From: Candidatus Poribacteria bacterium
GTDB taxonomy: Bacteria; Poribacteria; WGA-4E; PCPOR2b
DNA length: 5,555 nucleotides
Assembly: GCA_027296925.1 (NCBI GenBank)
Contig: JAPUIP010000611.1
Coordinates: forward strand, 1 to 5,555
Direction: 5' to 3'
Shown here: piece after piece, positions 1 to 5,555 of the stretch
Numbering within the stretch: position 1 is the stretch's first letter
Layout of the letters: each line of letters starts with the position of its first letter
The notes under the pieces: generated by a model
What the model saw: only the letters and a program-made list of their open reading frames with translations
Told to the model about the DNA's origin: nothing
Databases searched by the model: none
Position numbers and translations under genes: made by a program

Positions 1-425
1 AACACATAGGCACGATAGATGACTCCCTCTTTCACCACTTCTTGTTTTTTTGTTTGCGAGCCCATAAGTGCTTGAGAAGTGACTTGTTTAGAGACGTCCG
101 TAACCTGACTCAGAAACTCGGCATCCTCGCCGATACCTACCTCTTCACGGAATCGCTTGAACAGAGAATTAACTTTTACCTCAAGCTGCCGTGCAATCTC
201 GTTGCGTCCTGCGGTTTGTGCGTTTGTGATTGCCATTTGCAGATCTTTTGACGTCTCGGTTGTAGCGGCATAAAGGTAGTTTGGATCTTCGGGGATGTTG
301 GTAAACCATTCGGGAACCTTCAATTCTGTTCCGCCTTCAATCTGTTTTCCTCCGCCACAGCCAATTATCAGTACGGTTGTAACTGCAATATAAAAAAGTG
401 CGAGAGTAAGGGTTGCTTTATGCAT
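1..425 (-). CDS. LPP20-like lipoprotein, N-terminal part (runs off left edge)
   Basis: I translated this by hand from the minus strand; the reading frame is open for 141 codons and leaves the window at base 1, so the C-terminus is missing. The protein starts with a short basic n-region (MHK), a hydrophobic stretch and a lipobox, IIGC, with the predicted lipidated Cys at residue 23. A Gly follows, so by the E. coli sorting rule it would go to the outer membrane. After a Gly-rich linker comes VPEWF (37-41), then an Ala/Arg-containing helix around 58-98 and a Gln/Ser/Thr-rich helix around 103-132, ending in GVIYRAYV. This layout resembles the LPP20 lipoprotein family (bacterial surface lipoproteins of mostly unknown function). 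The start is uncertain: in-frame ATGs also occur at 434 and 431, overlapping the stop of the upstream gene. AAAGGA at 435-440 lies 9 bases before ATG425, 3 before ATG431 and 0 before ATG434, so 425 is preferred. It is almost certainly in one transcript with the propeller-transglutaminase gene. Family assignment is from pattern memory and is moderately secure; lipoprotein status is firmer. Confidence 0.78.
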   Translation of the reverse strand, partial: MHKATLTLALFYIAVTTVLIIGCGGGKQIEGGTELKVPEWFTNIPEDPNYLYAATTETSKDLQMAITNAQTAGRNEIARQLEVKVNSLFKRFREEVGIGEDAEFLSQVTDVSKQVTSQALMGSQTKKQEVVKEGVIYRAYV

Positions 426-430
426 GATCA

Positions 431-2467
431 TCATTCCTTTCTGAAGCCCCATTGCGGGACTTCATACAAGGTAACAGGTACACTGGCGTACATATCGGGG
501 ATATCGCCGATGCTCCACCCTGTGCCCGTTGTTTCACTATAAAAGTAACGTTTATCATTATGTTCAAAATACGCGCCGCTGAAGTCCCCGACCACCCCAA
601 ACGCCAGGTGTCCTTTAGGATTCAGCAGCATCAGATCATAATTCAACGCAAGCAGAAGGCTTGCAGCGAGAATAACTGTGTCCTCGCAATCGCCACCGCC
701 GGCGACGAGCGTTTCAAAAGCATACATCTTAAACTCGTCGTAGCCGGTGGCAACGTCATCTGCCGTATAGGGCAAGCTCTGTACAAAGGACAGAACAAAA
801 TTCGCCAATTTCTCACGAGCCCAACCGTTTTTCTGGGCAAGTTCCTGCATCGGTTTCACGAGTTCCATTGCCGCCGGCGTACCTTCCATCACCATCTGCA
901 CCCATTTCTCCCGAGCGCGATTGGAGTAGGTGTTGTACGCCTCGATAGAAAGTCCTAATAGGAGCGTATAGCTTTCACCATCAAAATTCCAGATAAATCG
1001 TCGCCCCAGTGTCTGCTCCGTATTCTTAATCCGCTGTTGGCTTAGCGCATCGTACAGCTTGACGAATGTAATCCCACCATTGGGAAATTCAGGGATGTGC
1101 GCAAAGGTTTCGTCCGGAGGAATTCGCACAATGGTTGGTTGTGGGGACTCAGGGGTTTCTTCAGGCGTGGGTAGCAAGGCCGGCGCTTCTGGCTCAGCTT
1201 GTGGAGCCGTTTCGGGCATTGGCGTGTCCCCTTCCTCGGCAGTTGGCTGCGTAAGCTGCGGAGCGGCTTCAGGTGTCGGTGGTGCGTTCGGGGCTTCCGG
1301 CTCTTCTAGCGCAGGAGCTTCGGGCGCCGGATTCTCGACAATTTCCGGTTCCGCTTCTTCAAGCGGCATTTCCGGCGTTAAGGACATTTCTTCGTCAAGG
1401 ATAGGTATTATTTCCGGATTGGACAGTGAGGGCATTTCTGGAAGGGGCTCGCCGGCTGGGGCGGGTGACGCTTCCTGTTGGGGGCTCTCAGCGGTGAGAG
1501 GTGATGCTTCTGTTTCCGGCGTTAAAAACGACTCCCAATGGAGATCTACAGCCACTTCCCGTTTGACCGTGCCGTTCCTCACGACAGCCCCCCACCCAGT
1601 GAGCGCAGCCAATGAATTGGCTGAAGGTGTGTCACGTTCCGGCAATCGAACCGTCCGGTCGTACCCAGAGTCGATGACCCAGACGCTGCCATCTGTGGGT
1701 TGAGCAATCAAGGCTTTCGGCCAGTCAAATCCGGCAATCTCACCGACCAACGCCATCTGGCCGGAAATGCGAATCGCCTGTCGAGAGGTGAGCAACCAAC
1801 ACCCACCATCCGGCGTACCGACAACGCCTCTGCAATCCGGAAGTGCAAAGGGCAGGCGCTGCATCCCGTTTGAATCGAAACGGGAGATCATCCCTTTCCG
1901 ACTGACACTCCATACAGCAGTTGTATCCGGCGTATGAGCGATATATTGAACTGCTTTCTGAATTGATGGCATAATTCGCCCATCGACAATCGGTTGTATA
2001 CCTCGCCAGGTTAACACCCAACAGTTTCCATCGGGGCCGATCGCCAACGCTTGTGGCGAGTGAATCTTGATCCGTTGCAGCGTTTTTCCTGTCATCGAGA
2101 CCTCCGCCACGAAGTGCAAAGCCGCGTCTGCAATCCAAAGGGTATTTGTGCGGGGATGGAAAGCGAGCGCAACGGGCGCCGCGAATCCTGCAAGGCTAAT
2201 CGTCTTGTGCTGTGGTGTGTACTGGGTTACCCGTCCCTGAAAAGTGTCTGCCACCCAGCAGCTCCCATCAACCGGGTGGATGGCGGTTGCCGACCGTCGG
2301 TTGGCTGGAGGGAAATGCTTATCAATCTGGATGTCGTCGTCATTGACAACGGCATGAACCAACACGCTGCTATGCCCATTCACCCACCAGTAATCAACCG
2401 CAAGGCAGGGCGTGACAAAAACCACAATGAGTAAGGTGAAGACCCCAATCCCGTTTACGCTTTTCAT
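431..2467 (-). CDS. Secreted six-repeat beta-propeller protein with Pro/Glu-rich linker and transglutaminase-like C-terminal domain
   Basis: A 678-residue exported protein of unknown specific function. Residues 1-23 form a signal peptide (basic start, hydrophobic core, likely cleavage after CLA; the VTPC sequence is a poor lipobox because Pro sits before Cys). Residues 60-280 hold six repeats of the type 'P-D-G-x-x-W-V-x-D' (near 64, 104, 144, 179, 218 and 256, about 35-40 residues apart), as in NHL/SMP-30/Vgb-like six-bladed propellers. Residues 315-450 are a low-complexity Pro/Glu/Ala linker. Residues about 465-670 form a transglutaminase/cysteine-proteinase-like domain with a plausible triad: Cys594 in GGDCEDT, His620 in GHLAFGV, and an acidic residue, Glu645, in YFYSETTGTGW. 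Such domains cleave or crosslink peptide bonds; the substrate here is unknown. The ATG start at 2467 is supported by AAGGTG four bases upstream and by the signal peptide that follows at once. The promoter at 2507-2535 precedes it, and the lipoprotein gene follows with an overlapping or 5-base junction. Domain calls are confident; the biological role is inference only. Confidence 0.9.
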   Translation of the reverse strand: MKSVNGIGVFTLLIVVFVTPCLAVDYWWVNGHSSVLVHAVVNDDDIQIDKHFPPANRRSATAIHPVDGSCWVADTFQGRVTQYTPQHKTISLAGFAAPVALAFHPRTNTLWIADAALHFVAEVSMTGKTLQRIKIHSPQALAIGPDGNCWVLTWRGIQPIVDGRIMPSIQKAVQYIAHTPDTTAVWSVSRKGMISRFDSNGMQRLPFALPDCRGVVGTPDGGCWLLTSRQAIRISGQMALVGEIAGFDWPKALIAQPTDGSVWVIDSGYDRTVRLPERDTPSANSLAALTGWGAVVRNGTVKREVAVDLHWESFLTPETEASPLTAESPQQEASPAPAGEPLPEMPSLSNPEIIPILDEEMSLTPEMPLEEAEPEIVENPAPEAPALEEPEAPNAPPTPEAAPQLTQPTAEEGDTPMPETAPQAEPEAPALLPTPEETPESPQPTIVRIPPDETFAHIPEFPNGGITFVKLYDALSQQRIKNTEQTLGRRFIWNFDGESYTLLLGLSIEAYNTYSNRAREKWVQMVMEGTPAAMELVKPMQELAQKNGWAREKLANFVLSFVQSLPYTADDVATGYDEFKMYAFETLVAGGGDCEDTVILAASLLLALNYDLMLLNPKGHLAFGVVGDFSGAYFEHNDKRYFYSETTGTGWSIGDIPDMYASVPVTLYEVPQWGFRKE
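435..440 (-). promoter_or_regulatory. Ribosome binding site for the lipoprotein gene, inside the upstream gene
   Basis: AAAGGA on the minus strand lies within the last codons of the upstream gene, whose TGA stop is at 431-433. The stop overlaps two in-frame ATGs of the lipoprotein frame (432-434 and 429-431), and a third ATG lies at 423-425. This arrangement is typical of translational coupling. Spacing favours the third ATG. Confidence 0.6.
1118..1525 (-). repeat. Low-complexity Pro/Glu/Ala-rich coding segment (linker)
   Basis: This part of the propeller-transglutaminase gene encodes residues of roughly 315-450, made almost wholly of degenerate PEAP, PEEP, PTPE and PQ motifs. It separates the propeller from the catalytic domain. 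By analogy with the Pro/Glu segments of TonB-like proteins it is probably an extended, stiff spacer. The underlying DNA is repetitive but not an exact tandem array, and the opposite strand gives a spurious Ser/Gly-rich open frame. Confidence 0.8.
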
Positions 2468-2506
2468 CGTTCACCTTCAGATAAATTCGGTTTCTTCGTC
2501 GGGGCT

Positions 2507-2535
2507 ATTTTAACGCATCTCAAGCAGCGTGTCAA
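2507..2535 (-). promoter_or_regulatory. Near-consensus sigma70-type promoter for the propeller-transglutaminase/lipoprotein pair
   Basis: On the minus strand a perfect -35 box TTGACA (2535 down to 2530) is followed by a 17-base spacer and TAAAAT (2512 down to 2507), which matches TATAAT at five of six positions. Transcription would begin near base 2500, giving a leader of about 33 bases that contains the ribosome binding site at 2472-2477. It is in the 115-base gap (2468-2582) between two genes of the same direction. No operator dyad is evident around it. Confidence 0.7.
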
Positions 2536-2582
2536 TAACGTATTTTTAGTGCCGCAAAGACACGATGCAATTCACCGGCAAT

Positions 2583-3620
2583 TTAGAATTTACCGTCCCG
2601 CACTTCAAATTTCGTTGGTTTCCCCAAAGTCGCTGCCCCAATTTTCACCCAATGGGCAACCCACTGTACCATCTGCTCAAGGGAGATTCGCGGATAACCG
2701 AAGTGTTGGTGGCAATGGGAGGCATTGCTCAGAAGCGCCGTTTCCGACTCTTCACCTTCAAAAATTGGTTCCTTCCCAAAAATCTCACCGAACGCCGTGG
2801 CAAGCCGTCGGATCGAAACGGTTTCCGGACCGGTGAGATTGAGGATAAGCGGTGGGCTTTGACAGTACGTGAAAGCACCTAAGACCGCAGCGTTTGCATC
2901 CCCTTGCCAGATGACGTTAACATTGCCCATCGTCAGATCAATTGGGAGTCCGTCGTAAACCTTTTCAGCGATGTCCAGCAGAATGCCGTACCGCAGATCG
3001 ATAGCGTAATTCAAACGAAGAATCACGACGGGCGTACCGAACTGATTCGAGAAGTACTCGAACACCCGCTCGCGGCCGAGGCAAGATTGCGCGTATTCCC
3101 CAATAGGCGCGACGGGGTGAGTTTCCGTCGCCCCGCCATGAACAACGGGCGTGAGCGGATAGACGTTTCCCGTCGAGAAAACGACGATCCGCGAATCCCG
3201 GTATTTTTCAGCAATACGGCCGGGCAGATAGGTATTCATCGCCCAAGTGAGCGCTTCATTGCCTGTGGCGCCGAACTTCCGCCCAGCCATGAAAATCACG
3301 TTGGGAACATCTGGCAAACGGTGTAATTCTGTATCGTTGAGCAGATCGCAGGGAATGGTCTTGATGCCAGCCTGATTGAGGTCGGCTTGTAAATCCGGCG
3401 CAGAAAACCGGGAAACCGCAATCACCTTTTTGCTAGCGCCGGATTCGTCAATGGCGCGTTTGGCCAGCTTTGCCAGCGTCGGTCCCATCTTGCCCCCCGC
3501 GCCGAGGATGAGGAGGTCGCCCGTCATCTCCTCCATCGCCGGAACAACTGCTGACGTCGGTCTGGACATCACCGCTTCGAGTTGTTCTTCCGTTTCGATG
3601 GGATTCAATCTGTATGTCAT
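2583..3620 (-). CDS. NAD(P)-binding epimerase/dehydratase-family (extended SDR-like) protein with YxxxC in place of YxxxK
   Basis: A 345-residue cytoplasmic Rossmann-fold protein of the NAD-dependent epimerase/dehydratase type; members act on nucleotide sugars or related substrates, but the substrate here cannot be told. The dinucleotide loop GAGGKMG is at residues 40-46 after the strand DLLIL, an adenine-site Asp is plausible at 92 (CDLL), a cofactor-contacting MAGRKFG segment lies at 111-117 and STGNVYP at 149-155. The catalytic motif, normally YxxxK, reads YAQSC: Tyr176 is present but the Lys position is Cys180 (codon TGC at 3081-3083). Length is normal for the family and no frameshift is seen. 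The ATG at 3620 is chosen because AGAGG lies six bases before it; a TTG start eight codons upstream at 3644 has no such support. It follows the nuclease-like gene by 36 bases and is probably co-transcribed with it. The family call is firm; the reaction is unknown, and the missing Lys leaves open whether it performs standard SDR chemistry. Confidence 0.88.
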   Translation of the reverse strand: MTYRLNPIETEEQLEAVMSRPTSAVVPAMEEMTGDLLILGAGGKMGPTLAKLAKRAIDESGASKKVIAVSRFSAPDLQADLNQAGIKTIPCDLLNDTELHRLPDVPNVIFMAGRKFGATGNEALTWAMNTYLPGRIAEKYRDSRIVVFSTGNVYPLTPVVHGGATETHPVAPIGEYAQSCLGRERVFEYFSNQFGTPVVILRLNYAIDLRYGILLDIAEKVYDGLPIDLTMGNVNVIWQGDANAAVLGAFTYCQSPPLILNLTGPETVSIRRLATAFGEIFGKEPIFEGEESETALLSNASHCHQHFGYPRISLEQMVQWVAHWVKIGAATLGKPTKFEVRDGKF

Positions 3621-3626
3621 CCTCGA

Positions 3627-3631
3627 CCTCT
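3627..3631 (-). promoter_or_regulatory. Ribosome binding site deciding the start of the epimerase-like gene
   Basis: AGAGG on the minus strand with a six-base gap to ATG at 3620. This favours 3620 over the upstream TTG at 3644. It lies in the 36-base gap after the stop of the nuclease-like gene. Confidence 0.65.
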
Positions 3632-3656
3632 CAAACGCTGTCAATCGCCAAAATGC

Positions 3657-4433
3657 TCATGGAGACGGCGAGTCCAAGAGCTCATACGACCAATAATACT
3701 TAATCCCTTGAGCCTTCAGGCTTTCCTCTGCCTGCGGATGATAGTGATAGGCAAGGGTCAAGGAGACAATTGGTCCACCAAGGTGTTCTCCAACCCGCTC
3801 CAGAAGTGCCGCATACCTTTTAACATCATTAGCTCCAAACTGTGCTTTACATTCACCGACAATATATACCTTTTCACCGCTTCGCACACCTTCACCGTAG
3901 ATGTTAATCTCATCAAAATGATCGCGGGAATAGACGATATTCTTCCTGAAAAGGCTTTCGACATCAACCCCAAAATCTCGCTGAATCACTTTTTTCAGTA
4001 GCGGATATGATTTATCCTCAATCCCATATCCAATCGTGTTGCTCAGTCCGCCTACCTGAACGGCCAGATCATCAATCTTTTGAGTAAGCCGAACGGCGAG
4101 ATTATCGACTCTTCGGGTTAGCCGCCGAATTTCTTCTTCTGTTCGTTCTTGAGCTTCGGCGAGTGCCCCTATCCGTTGTTCCGTTCGCTGCTGAGCTTCG
4201 GCAAGTGCCTCTACCCGTTGTTCCGTTCGTTGCTGAGCTTCGGCAAGTTCACCAATTGCCTTCCAAACATGCTGAAAATTCTCATCTGTTTTCTGAGCAA
4301 ACTCGACGAATTCTCTCTTTGTTACGCTTTCTTCCTGATTTCGCTCTATCTCGCCGAGGAGATCAAACATGACTGATTTTAAGTCCGGCTCAAGTTTGTC
4401 GAGCCCCTGTAGAAGTTTCACACTAAATGGCAT
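3657..4433 (-). CDS. Coiled-coil protein with PD-(D/E)XK nuclease-like C-terminal domain (DUF3782-like)
   Basis: A 258-residue cytoplasmic protein with no signal peptide or membrane segment. Residues 1-60 are helical and charged. Residues about 60-125 are a coiled coil built on a 14-residue repeat (LAEAQQRTEQRVEA and near copies, starting at 63, 77 and 91) followed by two related heptad segments (RRVDNLAVRL, QKIDDLAVQV). Residues 130-258 resemble the PD-(D/E)XK endonuclease-like fold found in DUF3782 and related proteins: helix around 138-152, Asp174 and Glu175 in FDEINIYG, and the E-x-K motif Glu194-Cys-Lys196 in IVGECKAQF, then a helix and strands. Residues of the metal site therefore appear intact, but nuclease activity is not shown for this group and the role is unknown. 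The ATG at 4433 is backed by AAGAGGA six bases upstream. It lies 51 bases after the DUF58 gene and 36 before the epimerase-like gene. Hand-counted rows within it are about 38-50% GC, lower than sampled rows of its neighbours (52-65%), which may hint at separate ancestry. Confidence 0.85.
   Translation of the reverse strand: MPFSVKLLQGLDKLEPDLKSVMFDLLGEIERNQEESVTKREFVEFAQKTDENFQHVWKAIGELAEAQQRTEQRVEALAEAQQRTEQRIGALAEAQERTEEEIRRLTRRVDNLAVRLTQKIDDLAVQVGGLSNTIGYGIEDKSYPLLKKVIQRDFGVDVESLFRKNIVYSRDHFDEINIYGEGVRSGEKVYIVGECKAQFGANDVKRYAALLERVGEHLGGPIVSLTLAYHYHPQAEESLKAQGIKYYWSYELLDSPSP
4139..4250 (-). repeat. 42-base tandem repeat encoding the coiled coil
   Basis: The core GAGCTTCGGC recurs on the plus strand at 4151, 4193 and 4235, exactly 42 bases apart, with closely similar flanks (about 2.6 copies). 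Each unit is in frame and encodes 14 residues, two heptads, of the coiled coil in the nuclease-like protein. Copies differ at a few positions. Confidence 0.9.
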
Positions 4434-4484
4434 GATCTATCCTCTTCAAAATACTATGTTCAACCCGCGATCCGCTGATTTCTT

Positions 4485-5375
4485 TTATTTTCTTCGGGAC
4501 AGATATGACGAGAGCGCGTAATCAAAAGGTGTCGCTGTGTCGATCTGCACATAGTCAATCAGGCTCGTGCCACATCCGCGACGATAGTCTTGAATGAACC
4601 CACGCAATTGTTCAAGATAGCCGGCTTTGAGCGCCTCTGCCTGCGTTGGAAGCGTTCTGCCGGTTTCCATATCGCGGAAAACCACCGGACCCTCAAATGG
4701 AAATGTCATCTCGGCTTTATCGAGCAGATGAAACACGATCACTTCATGCTTGCGATGTCGGAAATGTTTGAGGGCAGAGAGGACTTCTGACGGCTGATCC
4801 AGCAGATCGGAGATGACAATGATCAATCCGCGGCGAATGATCCGTTTGGCGAGTTCGTGAAAGATTGTGCTGATGTTCGTTTCATTTCCGGGTTGCACAC
4901 TTTCAAGCGTAGACATAATCGCATGCAGGTGAGTCGCAGCGCCACGCGGTGGGATGTACTCCTTGATGTGTGTGTCAAAGACCGCCAGCCCGACGGAATC
5001 TCGCTGCTTGAGCATGAGGTAGGTCAGTGACGCAGCGAGGTAACAGCCGTATTCAAATTTGGTGATGCCTTGGGTATCATATTTGTAGTTCATCGATCCG
5101 CTGACATCGAGCAAAATGTAGGCGCGGAGGTTGGTTTCCGCCTCAAATTTCTTGATATAGTAGCGATCCGATTTGCCAAATACCTTCCAGTCGATATATC
5201 GGATCTCGTCGCCGGGCATATACTGGCGGTGTTCCGCGAATTCAACACTGAACCCTTGATAAGGGCTTTTGTGCAAGCCGGTAATGAACCCCTCCACGAC
5301 GAGCCGCGCAACGAGCTCCATGCCACCAAGTCGTGAAAGCGCCACCGGATCTAAGTACCTGTGGGATGTTCTCAT
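4485..5375 (-). CDS. DUF58 family protein with VWA-like MIDAS motif
   Basis: A 296-residue soluble protein of the DUF58 family, whose members carry a von Willebrand A-like fold and are commonly partnered with MoxR-type AAA ATPases, as metal-dependent interaction or chaperone modules. The DUF58 signature lies at residues 41-83 (GFSVEFAEHRQYMPGDEIRY, then IDWKVFGKSDRYYIKKFEAE). The MIDAS motif is Asp90-x-Ser92-x-Ser94 (LLDVSGSM), with a candidate metal Thr at 166 (NETN) and the typical ISD at 188-190. Length is normal for the compact form without membrane segments. The start at 5375 is ATG with GGAGGA three bases upstream; an in-frame TTG at 5405 is possible but unsupported. No MoxR gene is visible, but the window ends about 180 bases upstream. 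It appears to lead the run of three genes with short gaps. The family call is very firm; the partner and process are unknown. Confidence 0.95.
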   Translation of the reverse strand: MRTSHRYLDPVALSRLGGMELVARLVVEGFITGLHKSPYQGFSVEFAEHRQYMPGDEIRYIDWKVFGKSDRYYIKKFEAETNLRAYILLDVSGSMNYKYDTQGITKFEYGCYLAASLTYLMLKQRDSVGLAVFDTHIKEYIPPRGAATHLHAIMSTLESVQPGNETNISTIFHELAKRIIRRGLIIVISDLLDQPSEVLSALKHFRHRKHEVIVFHLLDKAEMTFPFEGPVVFRDMETGRTLPTQAEALKAGYLEQLRGFIQDYRRGCGTSLIDYVQIDTATPFDYALSSYLSRRK

Positions 5376-5378
5376 GCT

Positions 5379-5384
5379 TCCTCC
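5379..5384 (-). promoter_or_regulatory. Strong ribosome binding site deciding the start of the DUF58 gene
   Basis: GGAGGA on the minus strand sits three bases before the ATG at 5375. It makes the ten-codon extension from the TTG at 5405 unlikely. Confidence 0.8.
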
Positions 5385-5429
5385 AGAGCGGACACATGGT
5401 ATCAAAAACGAGTGGGGAAACAGCCGAGA

Positions 5430-5555
5430 TTAGACACCATAAATAATGACACCACTGTCGCCATCAATAACGGAAATCCCGAGCCGTCCCCCATGACGCA
5501 TGAGTCTATAACTGAAACGTGTGAGGAAAAAATGCTTGCCAATTTCTCTGAGTAG
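5430..5555 (-). CDS. Possible C-terminal end of an upstream gene (very uncertain)
   Basis: Reading the minus strand in from the right edge, one frame is open for 41 codons to a TAA at 5430-5432. It encodes a basic, partly beta-like tail ending in GISVIDGDSGVIIYGV. It would end 54 bases before the DUF58 start, a spacing that fits the other gaps here. It does not resemble the usual C-terminus of a MoxR ATPase and I do not recognise it. A second minus frame is also open to a TGA at 5402-5404, and chance openness over such a short stretch is quite possible, so the segment may equally be non-coding leader DNA. Confidence 0.25.
   Translation of the reverse strand, partial: LLREIGKHFFLTRFSYRLMRHGGRLGISVIDGDSGVIIYGV

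Noticed and set aside
42..251. Plus-strand open frame of 69 codons near the left edge
   Set aside because: It is antisense to the lipoprotein frame, which has a signal peptide, a lipobox and a coupled start.
452..958. Plus-strand open frame of 168 codons
   Set aside because: It lies wholly antisense to the transglutaminase-like domain, whose catalytic motifs are clear on the other strand.
1059..1703. Long plus-strand open frame, Ser/Gly-rich, 214 codons
   Set aside because: It is the antisense shadow of the Pro/Glu-rich linker and propeller end of the minus-strand gene; GAG/CCG-type codons read backwards avoid stops and give Ser/Gly/Ala. It has no domain.
2541..2582. Possible terminator after the epimerase-like gene
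   Set aside because: On the minus strand a weak stem GTGTC/GGCAC can be drawn, but it needs a G-U pair and is followed by an A-rich tract, not a T run. The adjacent T run is on the wrong side for either strand.
3582..4001. Plus-strand open frame of 139 codons crossing a gene junction
   Set aside because: It spans the end of one good minus-strand gene and the start of another, with no recognisable motif.
4139..4250. CRISPR-like array
   Set aside because: The repeat has no unique spacers, stays in frame within a protein gene and encodes heptads.
4434..4484. Possible separate promoter before the nuclease-like gene (TTGAAC)
   Set aside because: A TTGAAC box is present, but the matching -10 position falls on the ribosome binding site region and does not resemble TATAAT; co-transcription with the DUF58 gene is simpler.
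5424..5437. TCTAAT as a -10 box for the DUF58 gene
   Set aside because: No -35-like hexamer lies 16-18 bases upstream and there is no extended -10 TG, so it is not supported.

Overview
The window reads as a compact bacterial chromosome segment with every convincing gene on the minus strand. Going down the page from high to low coordinates, the order is: a DUF58/VWA-like protein (4485-5375), a coiled-coil protein with a PD-(D/E)XK nuclease-like C-terminus (3657-4433), an NAD(P)-binding epimerase/dehydratase-fold protein (2583-3620), a large secreted protein joining a six-repeat beta-propeller to a transglutaminase-like domain (431-2467), and the N-terminal part of an LPP20-like lipoprotein that runs off the left edge (1-425). 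There are no tRNA, rRNA, CRISPR or insertion-sequence signals.

The organism cannot be fixed from sequence alone. Strong Shine-Dalgarno sites, a classic sigma70-type promoter, a lipobox protein, WV-rich propeller repeats, and the mix of DUF58, DUF3782-like and epimerase-like families suggest a Gram-negative-type environmental bacterium. Uncultured lineages such as Candidatus Poribacteria, or the wider Planctomycetes/FCB neighbourhood, are my best guess, held with low confidence. Base composition is intermediate but uneven: hand-counted 60-base rows range from about 37% to 65% GC.

There are probably two transcription blocks. Block 1 (5375 to 2583) has intergenic gaps of 51 and 36 bases and a good ribosome binding site before each gene, so the DUF58, nuclease-like and epimerase-like genes are probably co-transcribed, although their functions have no obvious link. 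Block 2 starts at a near-consensus promoter (2507-2535, TTGACA, 17-base spacer, TAAAAT) in the 115-base gap after the epimerase-like gene. It drives the propeller-transglutaminase gene and, by apparent translational coupling, the lipoprotein gene. Both products of block 2 are exported, so this looks like a cell-envelope module.

The most interesting items are the three-part secreted propeller/Pro-Glu linker/transglutaminase protein coupled to a lipoprotein, the dehydratase-fold enzyme whose usual catalytic Lys is Cys, and the 42-base tandem repeat that builds the coiled coil of the nuclease-like protein. I do not see a clear new defence or mobile system.
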